DNA of 64,000 bases from Arthrobacter sp. MYb227 (GCF_002975435.1 NZ_PCPT01000003.1:62001-126000), one strand, 5' to 3'; counted from the first letter of the stretch, positions 45,555 to 55,412 are shown. A program made the numbers and translations. The notes: a model not told the origin generated them from the letters alone.

Positions 45555-46248
45555 CCCACTATTTGAGGTCAAAGACCTCAACGTTTCATACGGGCGCGTA
45601 CACGTATTACAGGATGTAAATCTCGCCATGGGTATTGAACCCTTGGGACTTGTCGGGCGCAACGGCATGGGTAAGACGACGCTAGTGAACGCGATCGCCG
45701 GAATGGTTCCAGCGCAATCTGGAACCATTGAATTTGAGGGAGGAAACATTGCCAATAAGGAACCGCACCAGGTGTGCCGTGCCGGGATTGGGTACGTACC
45801 GCAAGGTCGGAGAATCTTCCCATCGCTGACGGTAGATGAGCACTTCACCATGATCAAAACCAAACGAGATGCGCGCTGGAAAAAACAGGATATATATGAC
45901 CTATTCCCACGTCTGGCGGAACGTAAGAAGAATGGTGGTGGGGCCCTATCCGGTGGCGAACAACAGATGCTGGCCATCGGACGCGCGTTATTGACTAATC
46001 CACGGCTGATTGTCATGGACGAACCTTCTGAGGGGCTGGCGCCAGCGATTGTTGATCATTTGGCCAACGTTTTTCGCACGCTCGTCTCCGAGGGGCAGGC
46101 AGTGCTCTTGGTGGAGCAAAACCTAAGATTCGCTACGGAGCTCTGTGACCGGATTTTGGTGATGGTCAACGGACAGATTGCTGTCGACATGACCTCGGAT
46201 GAATTGGTGTCAAGCCCAGAAACTCAATCCAAATATCTCGGGTTGTAA
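45544..46248 (+). CDS. livF: ABC transporter ATP-binding protein (LivF family)
   Basis: This 234-residue ATPase has Walker A GRNGMGKTT, the family's GIGYVPQGRRIFPSLTVDEH, signature LSGGEQQMLAIGRAL and Walker B LIVMDEPSEGLAP. The ATG at 45544 was chosen, and a TTG two codons earlier has better spacing to GGGAGG. It closes the importer operon. Confidence 0.94.
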   Translation: MSPNPLFEVKDLNVSYGRVHVLQDVNLAMGIEPLGLVGRNGMGKTTLVNAIAGMVPAQSGTIEFEGGNIANKEPHQVCRAGIGYVPQGRRIFPSLTVDEHFTMIKTKRDARWKKQDIYDLFPRLAERKKNGGGALSGGEQQMLAIGRALLTNPRLIVMDEPSEGLAPAIVDHLANVFRTLVSEGQAVLLVEQNLRFATELCDRILVMVNGQIAVDMTSDELVSSPETQSKYLGL

Positions 46249-46297
46249 GAACACTGGGGGAAATGATGATCTCCCGATTATGTGCCGTGACGGTTTC

Positions 46298-46972
46298 CTA
46301 GAGCAGCCGTTTGATTGCTTCACGGTAGGACAGATTGCTCATATTTTCCCTATATCTGTTTACCCATTCAAGCACCCAGAGTGGGTCGGTCTTGCCATAC
46401 TGGCGCAACGACCATCCAAGGGCCTTGCGAATAAAGAACTCTTGGTCACCAAGGTTGGCTTCCAGTGCATAGTTCAGAAGCTCTGTATTAGTTTTAGCCC
46501 CAGCATGTAGCTGCGCAATCATTGACATACGACGTTTCCACATGAACTCGTCGGTAGCCCACGCACGCAATAGCGGTTCCATGATTTCCGGGTGGGCCAG
46601 TAATAGTTCACCAAAACGACGTGCGCATCCATCAACAATGTCCCACCACGCTCCCTCAAGAATCATCCGCTCATAGAGTGGCAAAAATTCCAGGCGTCCT
46701 TTGACCAGCCGATGGGCGCACAATTCTCCGGCCGCATACCAATGCTCGCGGTGTGTGGCAGCGGAGAACAACTCGGTGGCAGCATCCAGACGAGCCTGTG
46801 CGCTATTGAGCTCAAGTTCGGTGGCCAATTCCTTGGTCACCTTGCGAACCTGTGGGGCGCGGACCCCCAAGAACGGCTGCGTGGTTTTCATGTAGGCCTG
46901 TTGGACTTCGGCGCGGCCCGGCTCAACATACGGCAAGAGAGCTTCTGTAAGTGCCTCAACGATGCTAGTCAT
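46298..46972 (-). CDS. DNA alkylation repair protein (AlkD-like)
   Basis: The 224-residue all-helical protein is built of HEAT-like repeats. It carries the family motifs FLGVRAPQVRKV near residue 34, HREHWYAAGEL near 75, and AWWDIVDGCARRFG near 110, whose Asp and Trp lie in the active cleft of AlkD. FMWKRRMSMIAQL and FFIRKALGWSLRQYGK also fit. It removes alkylated bases such as 3- and 7-alkylpurines without base flipping. It stands alone, ending against the importer operon. Confidence 0.92.
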   Translation of the reverse strand: MTSIVEALTEALLPYVEPGRAEVQQAYMKTTQPFLGVRAPQVRKVTKELATELELNSAQARLDAATELFSAATHREHWYAAGELCAHRLVKGRLEFLPLYERMILEGAWWDIVDGCARRFGELLLAHPEIMEPLLRAWATDEFMWKRRMSMIAQLHAGAKTNTELLNYALEANLGDQEFFIRKALGWSLRQYGKTDPLWVLEWVNRYRENMSNLSYREAIKRLL

Positions 46973-47018
46973 GGTCTTGAACTACGCTCCGGTCTTGTGG
47001 CAGCAAAACTCCACACAA

Positions 47019-47495
47019 CTATGGTGCAACGGGGGCATGATGGACCGGGAAATTCACACTACGAGCAATAAAGCACACAGAGTTAGCCTCTCCATGAAGC
47101 GAATCGGCTAGCGCACGTTGCGATTCATCGGCAAGTTTCACCCGCGGATGCAATGTAGCTTCCAAGAATTCTCCACTGCCATCACGATTCAAACGCAGGG
47201 TTCCGCTGGCCTGATCGGTGTAACCGGTCACCACAACCGAATGCTTCACGGCAATATGTAGGTATGAAAGCATATGGCACTGGCTGAGCGCAGCAAGCAA
47301 TAACTGCTCTGGGTTCCACCGATCGCGATCTCCATGGAAAGTTGGGTCGGCGGTGCCCGGCAGATCGGGTAAACCCTGGGCGGAGATGACATGGTCGCGG
47401 CCGTAGCCACGGTAGCTTGTGGTGCCCTCACCACGGTTACCGGTCCAGTTGATGGAAATGCTGTAGTTATGCAATGCCAAGTTCATGCTAACCAT
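47019..47495 (-). CDS. OsmC family protein
   Basis: This 158-residue protein has the OsmC fold with the two redox cysteines, in LAALSQCHMLSYLHIAV near residue 75 and SVCFIARSVNFPV near the end. It resembles the broader OsmC/YhfA group, many of which reduce organic hydroperoxides with help from dithiols. The first or the fourth codon (both ATG) may be the start; neither has a strong ribosome site. Confidence 0.9.
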   Translation of the reverse strand: MVSMNLALHNYSISINWTGNRGEGTTSYRGYGRDHVISAQGLPDLPGTADPTFHGDRDRWNPEQLLLAALSQCHMLSYLHIAVKHSVVVTGYTDQASGTLRLNRDGSGEFLEATLHPRVKLADESQRALADSLHGEANSVCFIARSVNFPVHHAPVAP

Positions 47496-47602
47496 TGTCT
47501 TTCAAATTCTGGCTCGATGCCGCATCCACCACGGCTCGGCAAGTTTTGGGAGTCACAAAGCTGTGACTCCCATGTTGTATATTCCTCAAGATCGTGAAAG
47601 CC

Positions 47603-47645
47603 GTAGGGGCGTGCGTCGGTGAAACACCGATACACACGCCCCTAC
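47603..47645 (-). terminator. Terminator after pepN
   Basis: An 11-bp perfect stem (47603-47613 with 47635-47645) is extended inward by a CGGTG/CACCG pair. It lies 24 bases past the pepN stop on the minus strand. Confidence 0.75.
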
Positions 47646-47668
47646 ATGGGTCAGTGAACTATGCAGAT

Positions 47669-50212
47669 TTAGCGATCCGCGGCCTGGGCCGCGAGGGAAC
47701 GGACAACACCATCGCGTGCCTCGACAATCAACCGACGCAACGCCCGGGACTCTTCGCCCACACCAGCAAGGAACGTATCGGTGGTATCCAAAGTCTCCTG
47801 GCTGATCTGTGCCGCAGGGTAGAGACCCACGATGATTTGCTGGGCAATTTCATAGCTCTTGGTTTCCCACGCGGCAAGCGCAGCCTCAAAGTAGGCTGGC
47901 ACGTAGTCGGCGATCAGTGCAGCATCGTGAACCCGGTTGAAGCCCGCGATTGCCGCGCGCTGTTCAAGGTTTGAAAGCTCTCCGGCCTGAATTGCCGCCC
48001 ACGCCGCGGCCTTGGCCTCGATGGTGGGCATTGCTGCCTTGGCGCTGTGTGCGGCCAGCGAACCATTGGCTGTATTGTCGTGTGCCAATTCGTCGTCAAT
48101 ATCCGCAACGCTTGCGCTGCCTCCCGCGGCCAGCGAAGAGAGCAGATCCCACCGCAGATCCGCATCAACCTGCAGACCAGCAAGGACCAACGAACCATCC
48201 AAGAGCGTTGAAACAATCTCCAGCTGCTCGGTCGTGTGGGCACGCGCGGCAAACGCCTTAACAAATTGCAGCTGTGCATCACTTCCCGCCATAGCGTCTT
48301 GGGCCAGGGTCCACAGGCTATTGGCTGCTGAAGTTCCAGCGGCGCTGGCAGCTGCAGGATCAACATAGAAATCTAGCGTGGTGTTCAACTGGCGCAGCAG
48401 CACCATGATCACCGAAGAATCTTTTTCATGACCAATATTGTTGAGCACCAGATCGACGTAGGCGCGCGCCGGAGTTTCGGCATCACGCACCGCGTCCCAA
48501 GCAGCACCCCAGACCAGGGTGCGCGGCAGCGACCCATCGAAGTCTTTGAGATGCTCGGTGGCGGTGGCCAAGGAAACCTCATCGAGGCGAATTTTTGCGT
48601 AGGCAAGGTCATCGTCATTGACCAACACCAGAGCGGGGCGCTTGAGACCCAGTAGCGCGGGAACCGAGGTAGAAGCGCCAGCAATATCGAGTTCTTCACG
48701 ATGCACCCGAACCAAGGCACCGGTGGCATCGAGATCGTAGAAGCCCACTGCAAGGCGGTGCGGGCGGATGGTTGGGTAGGCATCGATCGCGGACTGGGTG
48801 ATCTCAAAACTTGTGATGAGCCCGGCATCGTCGGTGCTGATCTGCGCGCGAAGCGTATTGACTCCGGCGGTTTCCAACCAGAGCCTTGTCCATTCGCTCA
48901 AATCTCGACCTGAGGCCGTTTCAAGTTCACGCATCAGATCGGGCAGCTCGGTGTTACCCCAGGCGTGCTTCTCAAAGTAGCTGCGCACCCCGGCCATGAA
49001 TTCTTTTTGACCCACCCAAGCCACCAGTTGACGCAGCACCGAGGCACCCTTGGCGTAGGTGATGCCATCGAAGTTCACCTGAACGTCTTCAAGGTCATTG
49101 ATTTCCGCGACGATGGGGTGGGTGGAGGGCAGCTGGTCCTGGCGGTAGGCCCAGGTCTTCTCAAGGATATTGAATGTGGTCCAGGAGGAGGTGAATTCGG
49201 TGTTCTGTGCCGCGGCAAGCGTTGACATGAACTCGGCGAAGGACTCGTTGAGCCACAGATCATTCCACCAACGCATGGTGACAAGATCACCGAACCACAT
49301 GTGAGCAAGTTCGTGCAGGATGGTGATGGCACGACGCTCCACCATGGCCTCGGTGGGCCGCGAGCGGAAGACATAGGACTCTAGGAAGGTGACCGCTCCC
49401 GCGTTTTCCATGGCCCCGGCGTTGAATTCGGGAACAAAGAGCTGGTCGTACTTTTCAAACGGGTACGGGGTGCCAAATTGAGCTTCAAAGAACTCGAAGC
49501 CCTGGCGGGTGAGGGTGAAGATATTTTCGGCATCGAGGTGTTCCATCAGCGAGGCGCGGGCAAAGACGCCTAGCGGGATGATCCGTCCGTCGCTGCTGGT
49601 TAGTTCCGAGCGAACACTCTTGTATGGGCCGGCGATCAGCGCGGTGATGTACGAGGACATCCGTGCGGTGGGGGCAAAGCTCCAAGTCTTGGCACCCTCA
49701 TGTGCGGCAACCGGCTCGGGGGTGGGGGAATTGGAGATGATGTCCCAGTGCGCCGGGGCGGTCACCGAAAAGGTGAAGGCAGCCTTTAGATCGGGCTGCT
49801 CGAAGACGGCGAACATGCGTCGGGAATCTGGCACCTCAAATTGTGAGTAGAGGTAGACCTCTTGATCTACCGGGTCCACAAAACGGTGCAGGCCCTCGCC
49901 GGTGTTCATGTAGAGGGCATCGGCGTCGATGACCAGGATGTTCTCGGCCGCCAGGTTTGGCAGTTCGATGCGCACACCATCTGATACCTCGGCCGGGTCA
50001 AGCTCCACACCGTTGAGGTTTACCGAGTGCACGGCCGAGGTCACCGCATCGATGAAGGTGCTGGAGCCGGCGGTGGCATTGAAGCGTACGGTGGTCTTGG
50101 ATCCAAAGACCGTGTCCGAACCGGTCAGATTCAGCTCAACCGTGTAGGAATCGACAGCAAGTATTTCGGCACGAGCCTGTGCTTCTGAGCGCGTGAGATT
50201 TAGTCCTGGCAT
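47669..50212 (-). CDS. pepN: Aminopeptidase N (M1 zinc metallopeptidase)
   Basis: The 847-residue enzyme has the GAMEN exopeptidase motif and the zinc site HELAHMWFGDLVT with its distal Glu in LNESFAEFMS. The C-terminal half is the ERAP1-like helical domain. The length and motifs match the actinobacterial PepN of about 850 residues. It removes N-terminal residues from peptides in the cytoplasm. It is monocistronic. Confidence 0.97.
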   Translation of the reverse strand: MPGLNLTRSEAQARAEILAVDSYTVELNLTGSDTVFGSKTTVRFNATAGSSTFIDAVTSAVHSVNLNGVELDPAEVSDGVRIELPNLAAENILVIDADALYMNTGEGLHRFVDPVDQEVYLYSQFEVPDSRRMFAVFEQPDLKAAFTFSVTAPAHWDIISNSPTPEPVAAHEGAKTWSFAPTARMSSYITALIAGPYKSVRSELTSSDGRIIPLGVFARASLMEHLDAENIFTLTRQGFEFFEAQFGTPYPFEKYDQLFVPEFNAGAMENAGAVTFLESYVFRSRPTEAMVERRAITILHELAHMWFGDLVTMRWWNDLWLNESFAEFMSTLAAAQNTEFTSSWTTFNILEKTWAYRQDQLPSTHPIVAEINDLEDVQVNFDGITYAKGASVLRQLVAWVGQKEFMAGVRSYFEKHAWGNTELPDLMRELETASGRDLSEWTRLWLETAGVNTLRAQISTDDAGLITSFEITQSAIDAYPTIRPHRLAVGFYDLDATGALVRVHREELDIAGASTSVPALLGLKRPALVLVNDDDLAYAKIRLDEVSLATATEHLKDFDGSLPRTLVWGAAWDAVRDAETPARAYVDLVLNNIGHEKDSSVIMVLLRQLNTTLDFYVDPAAASAAGTSAANSLWTLAQDAMAGSDAQLQFVKAFAARAHTTEQLEIVSTLLDGSLVLAGLQVDADLRWDLLSSLAAGGSASVADIDDELAHDNTANGSLAAHSAKAAMPTIEAKAAAWAAIQAGELSNLEQRAAIAGFNRVHDAALIADYVPAYFEAALAAWETKSYEIAQQIIVGLYPAAQISQETLDTTDTFLAGVGEESRALRRLIVEARDGVVRSLAAQAADR

Positions 50213-50361
50213 GATCGCTAAGGGACCTTTCGATGTGGGGCAGAAAACTGTGAGATGTTGCTATGCCTGCATGAGTATGAAACAAACCTTGAACATTGTG
50301 TCCATTCTCTCACCCGCACCACAAGATGCCGCAAGTGCAAAACACTGATTGGATAGGAAAC

Positions 50362-51183
50362 ATGTCATTAAATGTGGTGCTGCTTGGATACGGCGCAATT
50401 GGAAAGTCCCTGCATCAAATGCTTGAGGCTCATCCGGGGAGGATCAACGTCCTGGGCGTGGTGGGCCGGAATTCAGCTAGTGACGACCATGTTTTGGCGC
50501 AAACACGCCAAACCTCAACTGGTCTGTCGGTACTAGGTCTGAACCAAGCGCTCGAAGGCGCCGACATTATTGCCGAATGCGCTTCCCCCGCAGCGGTCAC
50601 CGAACTGGGGCCACGCATCATTACCTCCGGAACCGACCTGCTGGTAGCCTCGCTTGGCGCCTTGGTCGATGAGCAAGTGCGATCCAACATTATGGATGCC
50701 GGGCCGGGGCGCGCCTACCTATCCACCGGGGCCATCGGTGGGCTGGATCTGATTCGTGCTGCGGGGGATACCATCAAGGCCATTACCCTGCGTACCAGCA
50801 AACACCCCTACGGACTCCTACACCCCGGGCTCGATGAAGCAACGCGAGATTCAATCACCGAGGTGGTGGAGCTGGGGGACTCGCGCATCGTGTTTGAGGG
50901 AACCGTTGCCGATGCCGTCACGCTATTTCCCTCAAATATTAATGTCGCAGCGGCCCTGGGGTTGGCGGCAGGAAACTTTGATCTGGTGCGCGTGAGAATC
51001 GTCGCGGACCCGAGCGCCGAACTGACTAGGCACACCATCGCGGTGCGCGGCAGCGGTGGATCCTATGATTTTGATATTCAGAACATCCCAGATCCACACA
51101 ACCCCGCGACGAGCGTGTTAACCGCCAGGTCAATGGCCTCTGGATTGCTGCGTCTGGCCGGGGTCGGACCACATTTTATCTAG
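50362..51183 (+). CDS. Aspartate dehydrogenase-like NAD(P)-binding protein
   Basis: The 273-residue protein has an N-terminal Rossmann fold (VVLLGYGAIGKSLHQML) and the DUF108 C-terminal domain with LRTSKHPYGLLHPG, FPSNINVAAALGLAAG and IPDPHNPATSVLTARSMASG. These match L-aspartate dehydrogenases, which convert aspartate to iminoaspartate, sometimes for NAD synthesis. No nad genes are nearby, so another amino or keto acid is possible. The ATG at 50362 follows GGATAGGA. Confidence 0.87.
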   Translation: MSLNVVLLGYGAIGKSLHQMLEAHPGRINVLGVVGRNSASDDHVLAQTRQTSTGLSVLGLNQALEGADIIAECASPAAVTELGPRIITSGTDLLVASLGALVDEQVRSNIMDAGPGRAYLSTGAIGGLDLIRAAGDTIKAITLRTSKHPYGLLHPGLDEATRDSITEVVELGDSRIVFEGTVADAVTLFPSNINVAAALGLAAGNFDLVRVRIVADPSAELTRHTIAVRGSGGSYDFDIQNIPDPHNPATSVLTARSMASGLLRLAGVGPHFI

Positions 51184-51265
51184 TCAAATCATCTTTGGGT
51201 CCCGTCTTGGCTAGGCTTAGGGATAAGAAGCAAAATTCCAAAGCCCAAGGAGCGTTCGGCAGCCC

Positions 51266-52303
51266 ATGCCAAGAACTAATCAGAAGCAAACTAACCGGAT
51301 ATTCTGGCCGTTGAGCCTTGGCACGCTAGGTGTGGCCCTGCTGGTACAGGTTTTTTCCATGGCGTCGCTCAAGGATCGGCTACCCGATCCACTGGCCACC
51401 CACTGGAATGGTTCCGGGATTGCCGATGGCACAGGGAGCTTCACCGGGTTCCTCTTGTTGAGCATGGGCACATTGATCTTCCTGGGGTTGATCGTCCCGC
51501 TGAGTTCACTGAGCACTCCGAAAAAATCGGCCGGCTCGGGTCAGCCCTGGCTAGCCGGGATTGGCAATGGACTACTTGTCGCAACCACCGGATTGTTCCT
51601 TTCCGGAATCATAGGACAGCTCGATGCGCCGCAGGCTCTGGGGACCAGCATGAATAATCAGGTGCTGATCATCGGGATCATCTCAGGCGTGCTGTGGGGA
51701 TTGCTCAGTGCTTTCCTCGTACGAAAGGCCTTCACCAGCACCACAAATGAAGAACTTCCGGTGGCGGAAGAATCGACACGAAACACCAGCACTCCTTCTA
51801 CCTACGTACCGCTTCCCGGCACCCGCATTTCGTCGTCAATCAACAGCCCGTTGTGGCTCTCCCTGATTCTATTGGTAACCGTCATCGGTGCCATCTATCT
51901 CATGGTTTCCACCGACATGTCAGACCCAACCATCTGGTTCATGGCAGCGCCAGGGCTCTTGCTACTAATTGCCGTCAGCGTGCTGCTAATGTCCGGCAAG
52001 GTCGTAACAGATGATGAGGGAATTCGGGTCTACGGAGGCGGGATCTTCAAGCTCCTGCATGTGCGACCCAACAAAATCAAAAAGGCAGAGGCTCGCGAAA
52101 TCCGTCCCATGGAATACGGCGGCTGGGGGCTACGGATCTCCGGCGCCGGCATTGCCTTCATTACCGGCACCGGCCCCGGTGTCTTGGTCACCCAAACACA
52201 GGGCGCGGATCGTATTTACTCGGTGGCCACCATGGATGACGCTCAAGGCATGGCGGCAATTCTGAATCGACTCGCGGCCCAGAACACCGCTGCCGGCTCC
52301 TAA
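51266..52303 (+). CDS. DUF1648-type membrane protein
   Basis: The 345-residue protein begins with a membrane helix and then the DUF1648 signature LPDPLATHWNGSGIADG. At least five further helices follow, then a C-terminal soluble domain of about 100 residues with GIRVYGGGIFKLLHVRPNKI. Related to growth-inhibitor-immunity proteins such as SdpI, but the function here is unknown. It is 83 bases after the previous gene in the same direction. Confidence 0.8.
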   Translation: MPRTNQKQTNRIFWPLSLGTLGVALLVQVFSMASLKDRLPDPLATHWNGSGIADGTGSFTGFLLLSMGTLIFLGLIVPLSSLSTPKKSAGSGQPWLAGIGNGLLVATTGLFLSGIIGQLDAPQALGTSMNNQVLIIGIISGVLWGLLSAFLVRKAFTSTTNEELPVAEESTRNTSTPSTYVPLPGTRISSSINSPLWLSLILLVTVIGAIYLMVSTDMSDPTIWFMAAPGLLLLIAVSVLLMSGKVVTDDEGIRVYGGGIFKLLHVRPNKIKKAEAREIRPMEYGGWGLRISGAGIAFITGTGPGVLVTQTQGADRIYSVATMDDAQGMAAILNRLAAQNTAAGS

Positions 52304-52434
52304 GCACCTCCTGCGCACAAGCCACTCGCACGCTCAAGCTGGGTTTAGCCGGGTCATCAACTTAGCCCGGGACTAAACCAGCGGATAAGCTGGGGAAGAT
52401 TCTTCCCCTTTTCAAGCGCCAAAGGATATTTCAC

Positions 52435-52908
52435 ATGCGCGTTCACATTGCCACCGACCACGCGGGCCTCGAGCTCAGCGCCCACCTCATCGAGCACCTC
52501 ACCGCCAAGGGCTTTGAGATGATCGACCACGGGCCTACAGCCTACGACGCCGAGGACGACTACCCATCGTTCTGCATCAATGCAGCCCTTGCGGTGGTAG
52601 CAGATCAGGCACAGGGGCTGGATTCACTGGGCATCGTGCTCGGTGGCTCGGGCAACGGCGAACAGATCGCTGCCAACAAGGTGGCAGGCATCCGTGCCGC
52701 GCTTGCCTGGAACCTTGATACCGCACGCCTGGCCCGCGAACATAACAATGCAAACGTTGTAGCAGTTGGCGGCCGCCAGCACTCGCTGGAAGAAGCCACC
52801 GAGATCATCGAAGCGTTCTTGGCAGAGCCGTTCTCCAACGTTGAGCGCCACATTCGCCGCATCGGCAAAATTGCCACCTACGAGACCACCGGCGAGGTAG
52901 TGGCCTAA
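52435..52908 (+). CDS. rpiB: Ribose-5-phosphate isomerase B
   Basis: This 157-residue enzyme interconverts ribose 5-phosphate and ribulose 5-phosphate. It has the N-terminal ATDHAGLELSAHL site, GIVLGGSGNGEQIAANKVAGIRA (in actinobacterial RpiB a Glu replaces the catalytic Cys of other groups; here SGNGEQ), and the REHNNANVVAVGGRQH motif. The length is typical of actinobacteria. It is 17 bases before the DNA glycosylase gene. Confidence 0.96.
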   Translation: MRVHIATDHAGLELSAHLIEHLTAKGFEMIDHGPTAYDAEDDYPSFCINAALAVVADQAQGLDSLGIVLGGSGNGEQIAANKVAGIRAALAWNLDTARLAREHNNANVVAVGGRQHSLEEATEIIEAFLAEPFSNVERHIRRIGKIATYETTGEVVA

Positions 52909-52925
52909 CTTTAGGCTTTAGCACC

Positions 52926-53894
52926 ATGCCCGAAGGACACTCGGTACATCGACTTGCCCGCCAATTTGACGACGTCTTTGGCGGGCAAGTCCTTGCCATT
53001 TCATCACCCCAGGGACGCTTCTCCGATGCCGCCAAGCTCATTGATGGTCAGAAGCTTCTCTCGTCGCACGCCCACGGCAAACAACTGTTCTTGGGTTTCG
53101 AGAATGATTTGATCCTGCGCATTCACTTAGGCCTCTATGGGGCCTGGAGTTTCGGGGGAGACGAACACTTCTCCGGTGCTTCCTCGATTGGTGCCCCGCG
53201 CCGTGTCGGCGAGGTTGAACAGGGGCCGGACGCGGATCAAGGCTCCTACGATGGGCCGCCCGAACCCGTCGGCCAGGTTCGTGCCCGGCTGGTCTCGGCG
53301 CACGGTTGGGCCGACTTGCGTGGCCCGAGCGCCTGCGAGGTCATCACCGAGGAACAAGCGCTCATAGCGCGCGCCAAACTTGGCCCAGATCCACTGGTGG
53401 GGGCCGCCGGTGAATTCAATCTTGCTAAGGGCCGTGGCACCGCAGAAGATGTTGCAGCGGACGCACTTGGTGCCAAGAAGGAATTCATCGCCCGGTTGGC
53501 CAAGAAAAAAACACCCATTGGCACGGCACTCATGGACCAGTCTTTGCTCGCTGGAGTCGGAAATATTTATCGCGCAGAAACGCTTTTCCGCTGCCAAATT
53601 GACCCGTTCATGCCCTGCAACGAGTTATCCAAACCGCGTGCCGCGGCGCTCTGGGATGACATCGTTTCCATCATGAACGATGGGGTGCGTGATGGAAAAA
53701 TCATCACCACACGCATCGAAGATCGCAACGCCGCTGGTCCACTGTGGCCGGAAAACGCCTACTACACCTATCAGCGTCAGCACCAGCAATGCCGCATTTG
53801 CGATTCGGGGATTGCGCTGATGGAAGTTGCCGCACGCAAACTCTATTGGTGCCCAGGATGCCAGCCCAAGGCCCGCAAACGCGCGACGCGATAG
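52926..53894 (+). CDS. Fpg/Nei family DNA glycosylase (Nei-type)
   Basis: The 322-residue enzyme starts MPEGHSVHRLARQ. Pro2 and Glu3 are the catalytic residues, and MPEGH is the Nei2-type form. The helix-two-turn-helix lies near LMDQSLLAGVGNIYRAE. A C-terminal zinc finger has Cys in CRICDSG and YWCPGC. It excises oxidised bases and cuts the resulting abasic site. The middle loop around residue 95 is longer than in Fpg. It probably shares a transcript with rpiB. Confidence 0.93.
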   Translation: MPEGHSVHRLARQFDDVFGGQVLAISSPQGRFSDAAKLIDGQKLLSSHAHGKQLFLGFENDLILRIHLGLYGAWSFGGDEHFSGASSIGAPRRVGEVEQGPDADQGSYDGPPEPVGQVRARLVSAHGWADLRGPSACEVITEEQALIARAKLGPDPLVGAAGEFNLAKGRGTAEDVAADALGAKKEFIARLAKKKTPIGTALMDQSLLAGVGNIYRAETLFRCQIDPFMPCNELSKPRAAALWDDIVSIMNDGVRDGKIITTRIEDRNAAGPLWPENAYYTYQRQHQQCRICDSGIALMEVAARKLYWCPGCQPKARKRATR

Positions 53895-53933
53895 GCAGGG
53901 GCCCCGGGGGCTGGTCTTCCACACCGTAGCCAG

Positions 53934-55412
53934 CTAAATCTTGGCAGATACACTCGCACGCTTGGGGCTTGTCGAAACTCTCGAGAGTTTGCCGGCTCGC
54001 GGGATAAACAGCGCCAGGATAATTGCCACCAGCGCAGAAGCGATAGCCAGTATGAAGCTCATCTGGAATCCGGCCATGGTGGGCACCGGAACTTTGCCCA
54101 CCATGATGCTCATGCTCGCCAGCACCACGCCGGTCACTGCCGCGGATACCGCGGTGCCCACCGAACGCATGAGCGCATTCAGCCCATTGGCAGCACCGGT
54201 TTCGCGTTGGTCCACGGCGCCCATGATCAGCGCCGGCATTGCGGCATAGGCTAGTCCGATGCCGCCGCAGATCACCATTGAAGCCAACGCAAGATGCCAC
54301 ATCTGCGAGTTCAAAACCAAGGCCAGTACATAGCCGGCGCCAATGACCGCCGTGCCGGTGATCAAGGTGATCTTGGGGCCGCTGCGTGCCGAAAGCCGGG
54401 CCGAGACCGGCGAAATAGCCATCATCATTAGCCCGCCGGGGGTCAGCACCAATCCTGCCTGCAGCATGCTTAGCCCCATTCCGTAACCGGTGCTGGCCGG
54501 TGCCATAAGCAATTGCGGGAAGGCAAGGTTCATGGCATACATCGAAAAGCCCACGGCAATTGAGGCAAAGTTTGTAAATAGTACCGATGGTCGGGCAGAA
54601 ATGCGAAGGTCCACCAGGGGAGAAGCGGTGCGCCGTTCGTGGAAACCCCAGAGCAGCAGCAGCACCAGTGCCGCGGCGAAGCAAGAGAGGGTTAACACGC
54701 TTCCCCACCCCCATGTGGATCCCTTGGATATCGGCAGTAGTAGTGCCACCAGGCCCGCGGCAAGCCCCAAGGCCCCCAAGAAATCAAACCGTGCCGGGGT
54801 ACGCAACGTCGAACGGGGGAGCAGGAACAACACGGCGGCAAAAGAGATTGCTCCAAGACCCGCGGCGCCCCAAAAGAGCGTGTGCCAGTCGGCAAATTGA
54901 GCAACCGCCGCCGATGCTGGCAGCCCGATCGCGCCTCCCACACCCATGGTGGCGCTCATTGTCGCAACCGCCGAACCCATCTTTTCGCGAGGCAGCTCAT
55001 CGCGCAGGATCCCAATGCCCAGCGGGATCGCTCCCATGGCTAGCCCCTGCAGACCGCGACCCACCACCATCGGCAGCAACGAATCGCTCAACGCGCAGAT
55101 GATCGATCCACCCGTGAGGATGAGTAAGGAGAGGAGCAATACCAAGCGTTTGCCAAGCATGTCGCCAAGCCGCCCGGCAATCGGGGTGATAATCGCTCCG
55201 GCCAACAAAGTGACTGTGATGACCCAAGAAGCGTCGGCCGCACTGGTATTGAGCATGGCGGGCAGGTTGGGAATCAGCGGGACAACAATTGTCTGCATGA
55301 GTGAGACGACAATGCCCACGAAGGCTAAGACCCAGATAATGAGTGATCCGCCGCGCGCATTGCCGTTCTTCGCCGTGTTTTCGGTGCTGGAGACTGTTTT
55401 TAACCGAGTAAT
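53934..55412 (-). CDS. MFS drug-exporter-like transporter (DHA2 group) with probable ATT start
   Basis: A DHA2-type protein of about 492 residues and 14 helices, with AGRLGDMLGKRLVLL (motif A) and GRGLQGLAMG in the first half. The first helix requires residues upstream of the only standard start (GTG at 55319), which would cut it in half. In frame above this GTG there is no ATG, GTG or TTG before a stop. An ATT at 55412 has AGGAG 7 bases before and gives MTRLKTVSSTENTAKN as N terminus. It is divergent from a MarR regulator that probably controls it. It likely exports a toxic compound. Confidence 0.8.
   Translation of the reverse strand: MTRLKTVSSTENTAKNGNARGGSLIIWVLAFVGIVVSLMQTIVVPLIPNLPAMLNTSAADASWVITVTLLAGAIITPIAGRLGDMLGKRLVLLLSLLILTGGSIICALSDSLLPMVVGRGLQGLAMGAIPLGIGILRDELPREKMGSAVATMSATMGVGGAIGLPASAAVAQFADWHTLFWGAAGLGAISFAAVLFLLPRSTLRTPARFDFLGALGLAAGLVALLLPISKGSTWGWGSVLTLSCFAAALVLLLLWGFHERRTASPLVDLRISARPSVLFTNFASIAVGFSMYAMNLAFPQLLMAPASTGYGMGLSMLQAGLVLTPGGLMMMAISPVSARLSARSGPKITLITGTAVIGAGYVLALVLNSQMWHLALASMVICGGIGLAYAAMPALIMGAVDQRETGAANGLNALMRSVGTAVSAAVTGVVLASMSIMVGKVPVPTMAGFQMSFILAIASALVAIILALFIPRAGKLSRVSTSPKRASVSAKI

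Noticed and set aside
53704-54714. Minus-strand open frame across the Nei gene end and MFS gene
   Set aside because: It overlaps two real genes in other frames, and the Gly/His/Arg-rich product is typical of shadow translation.
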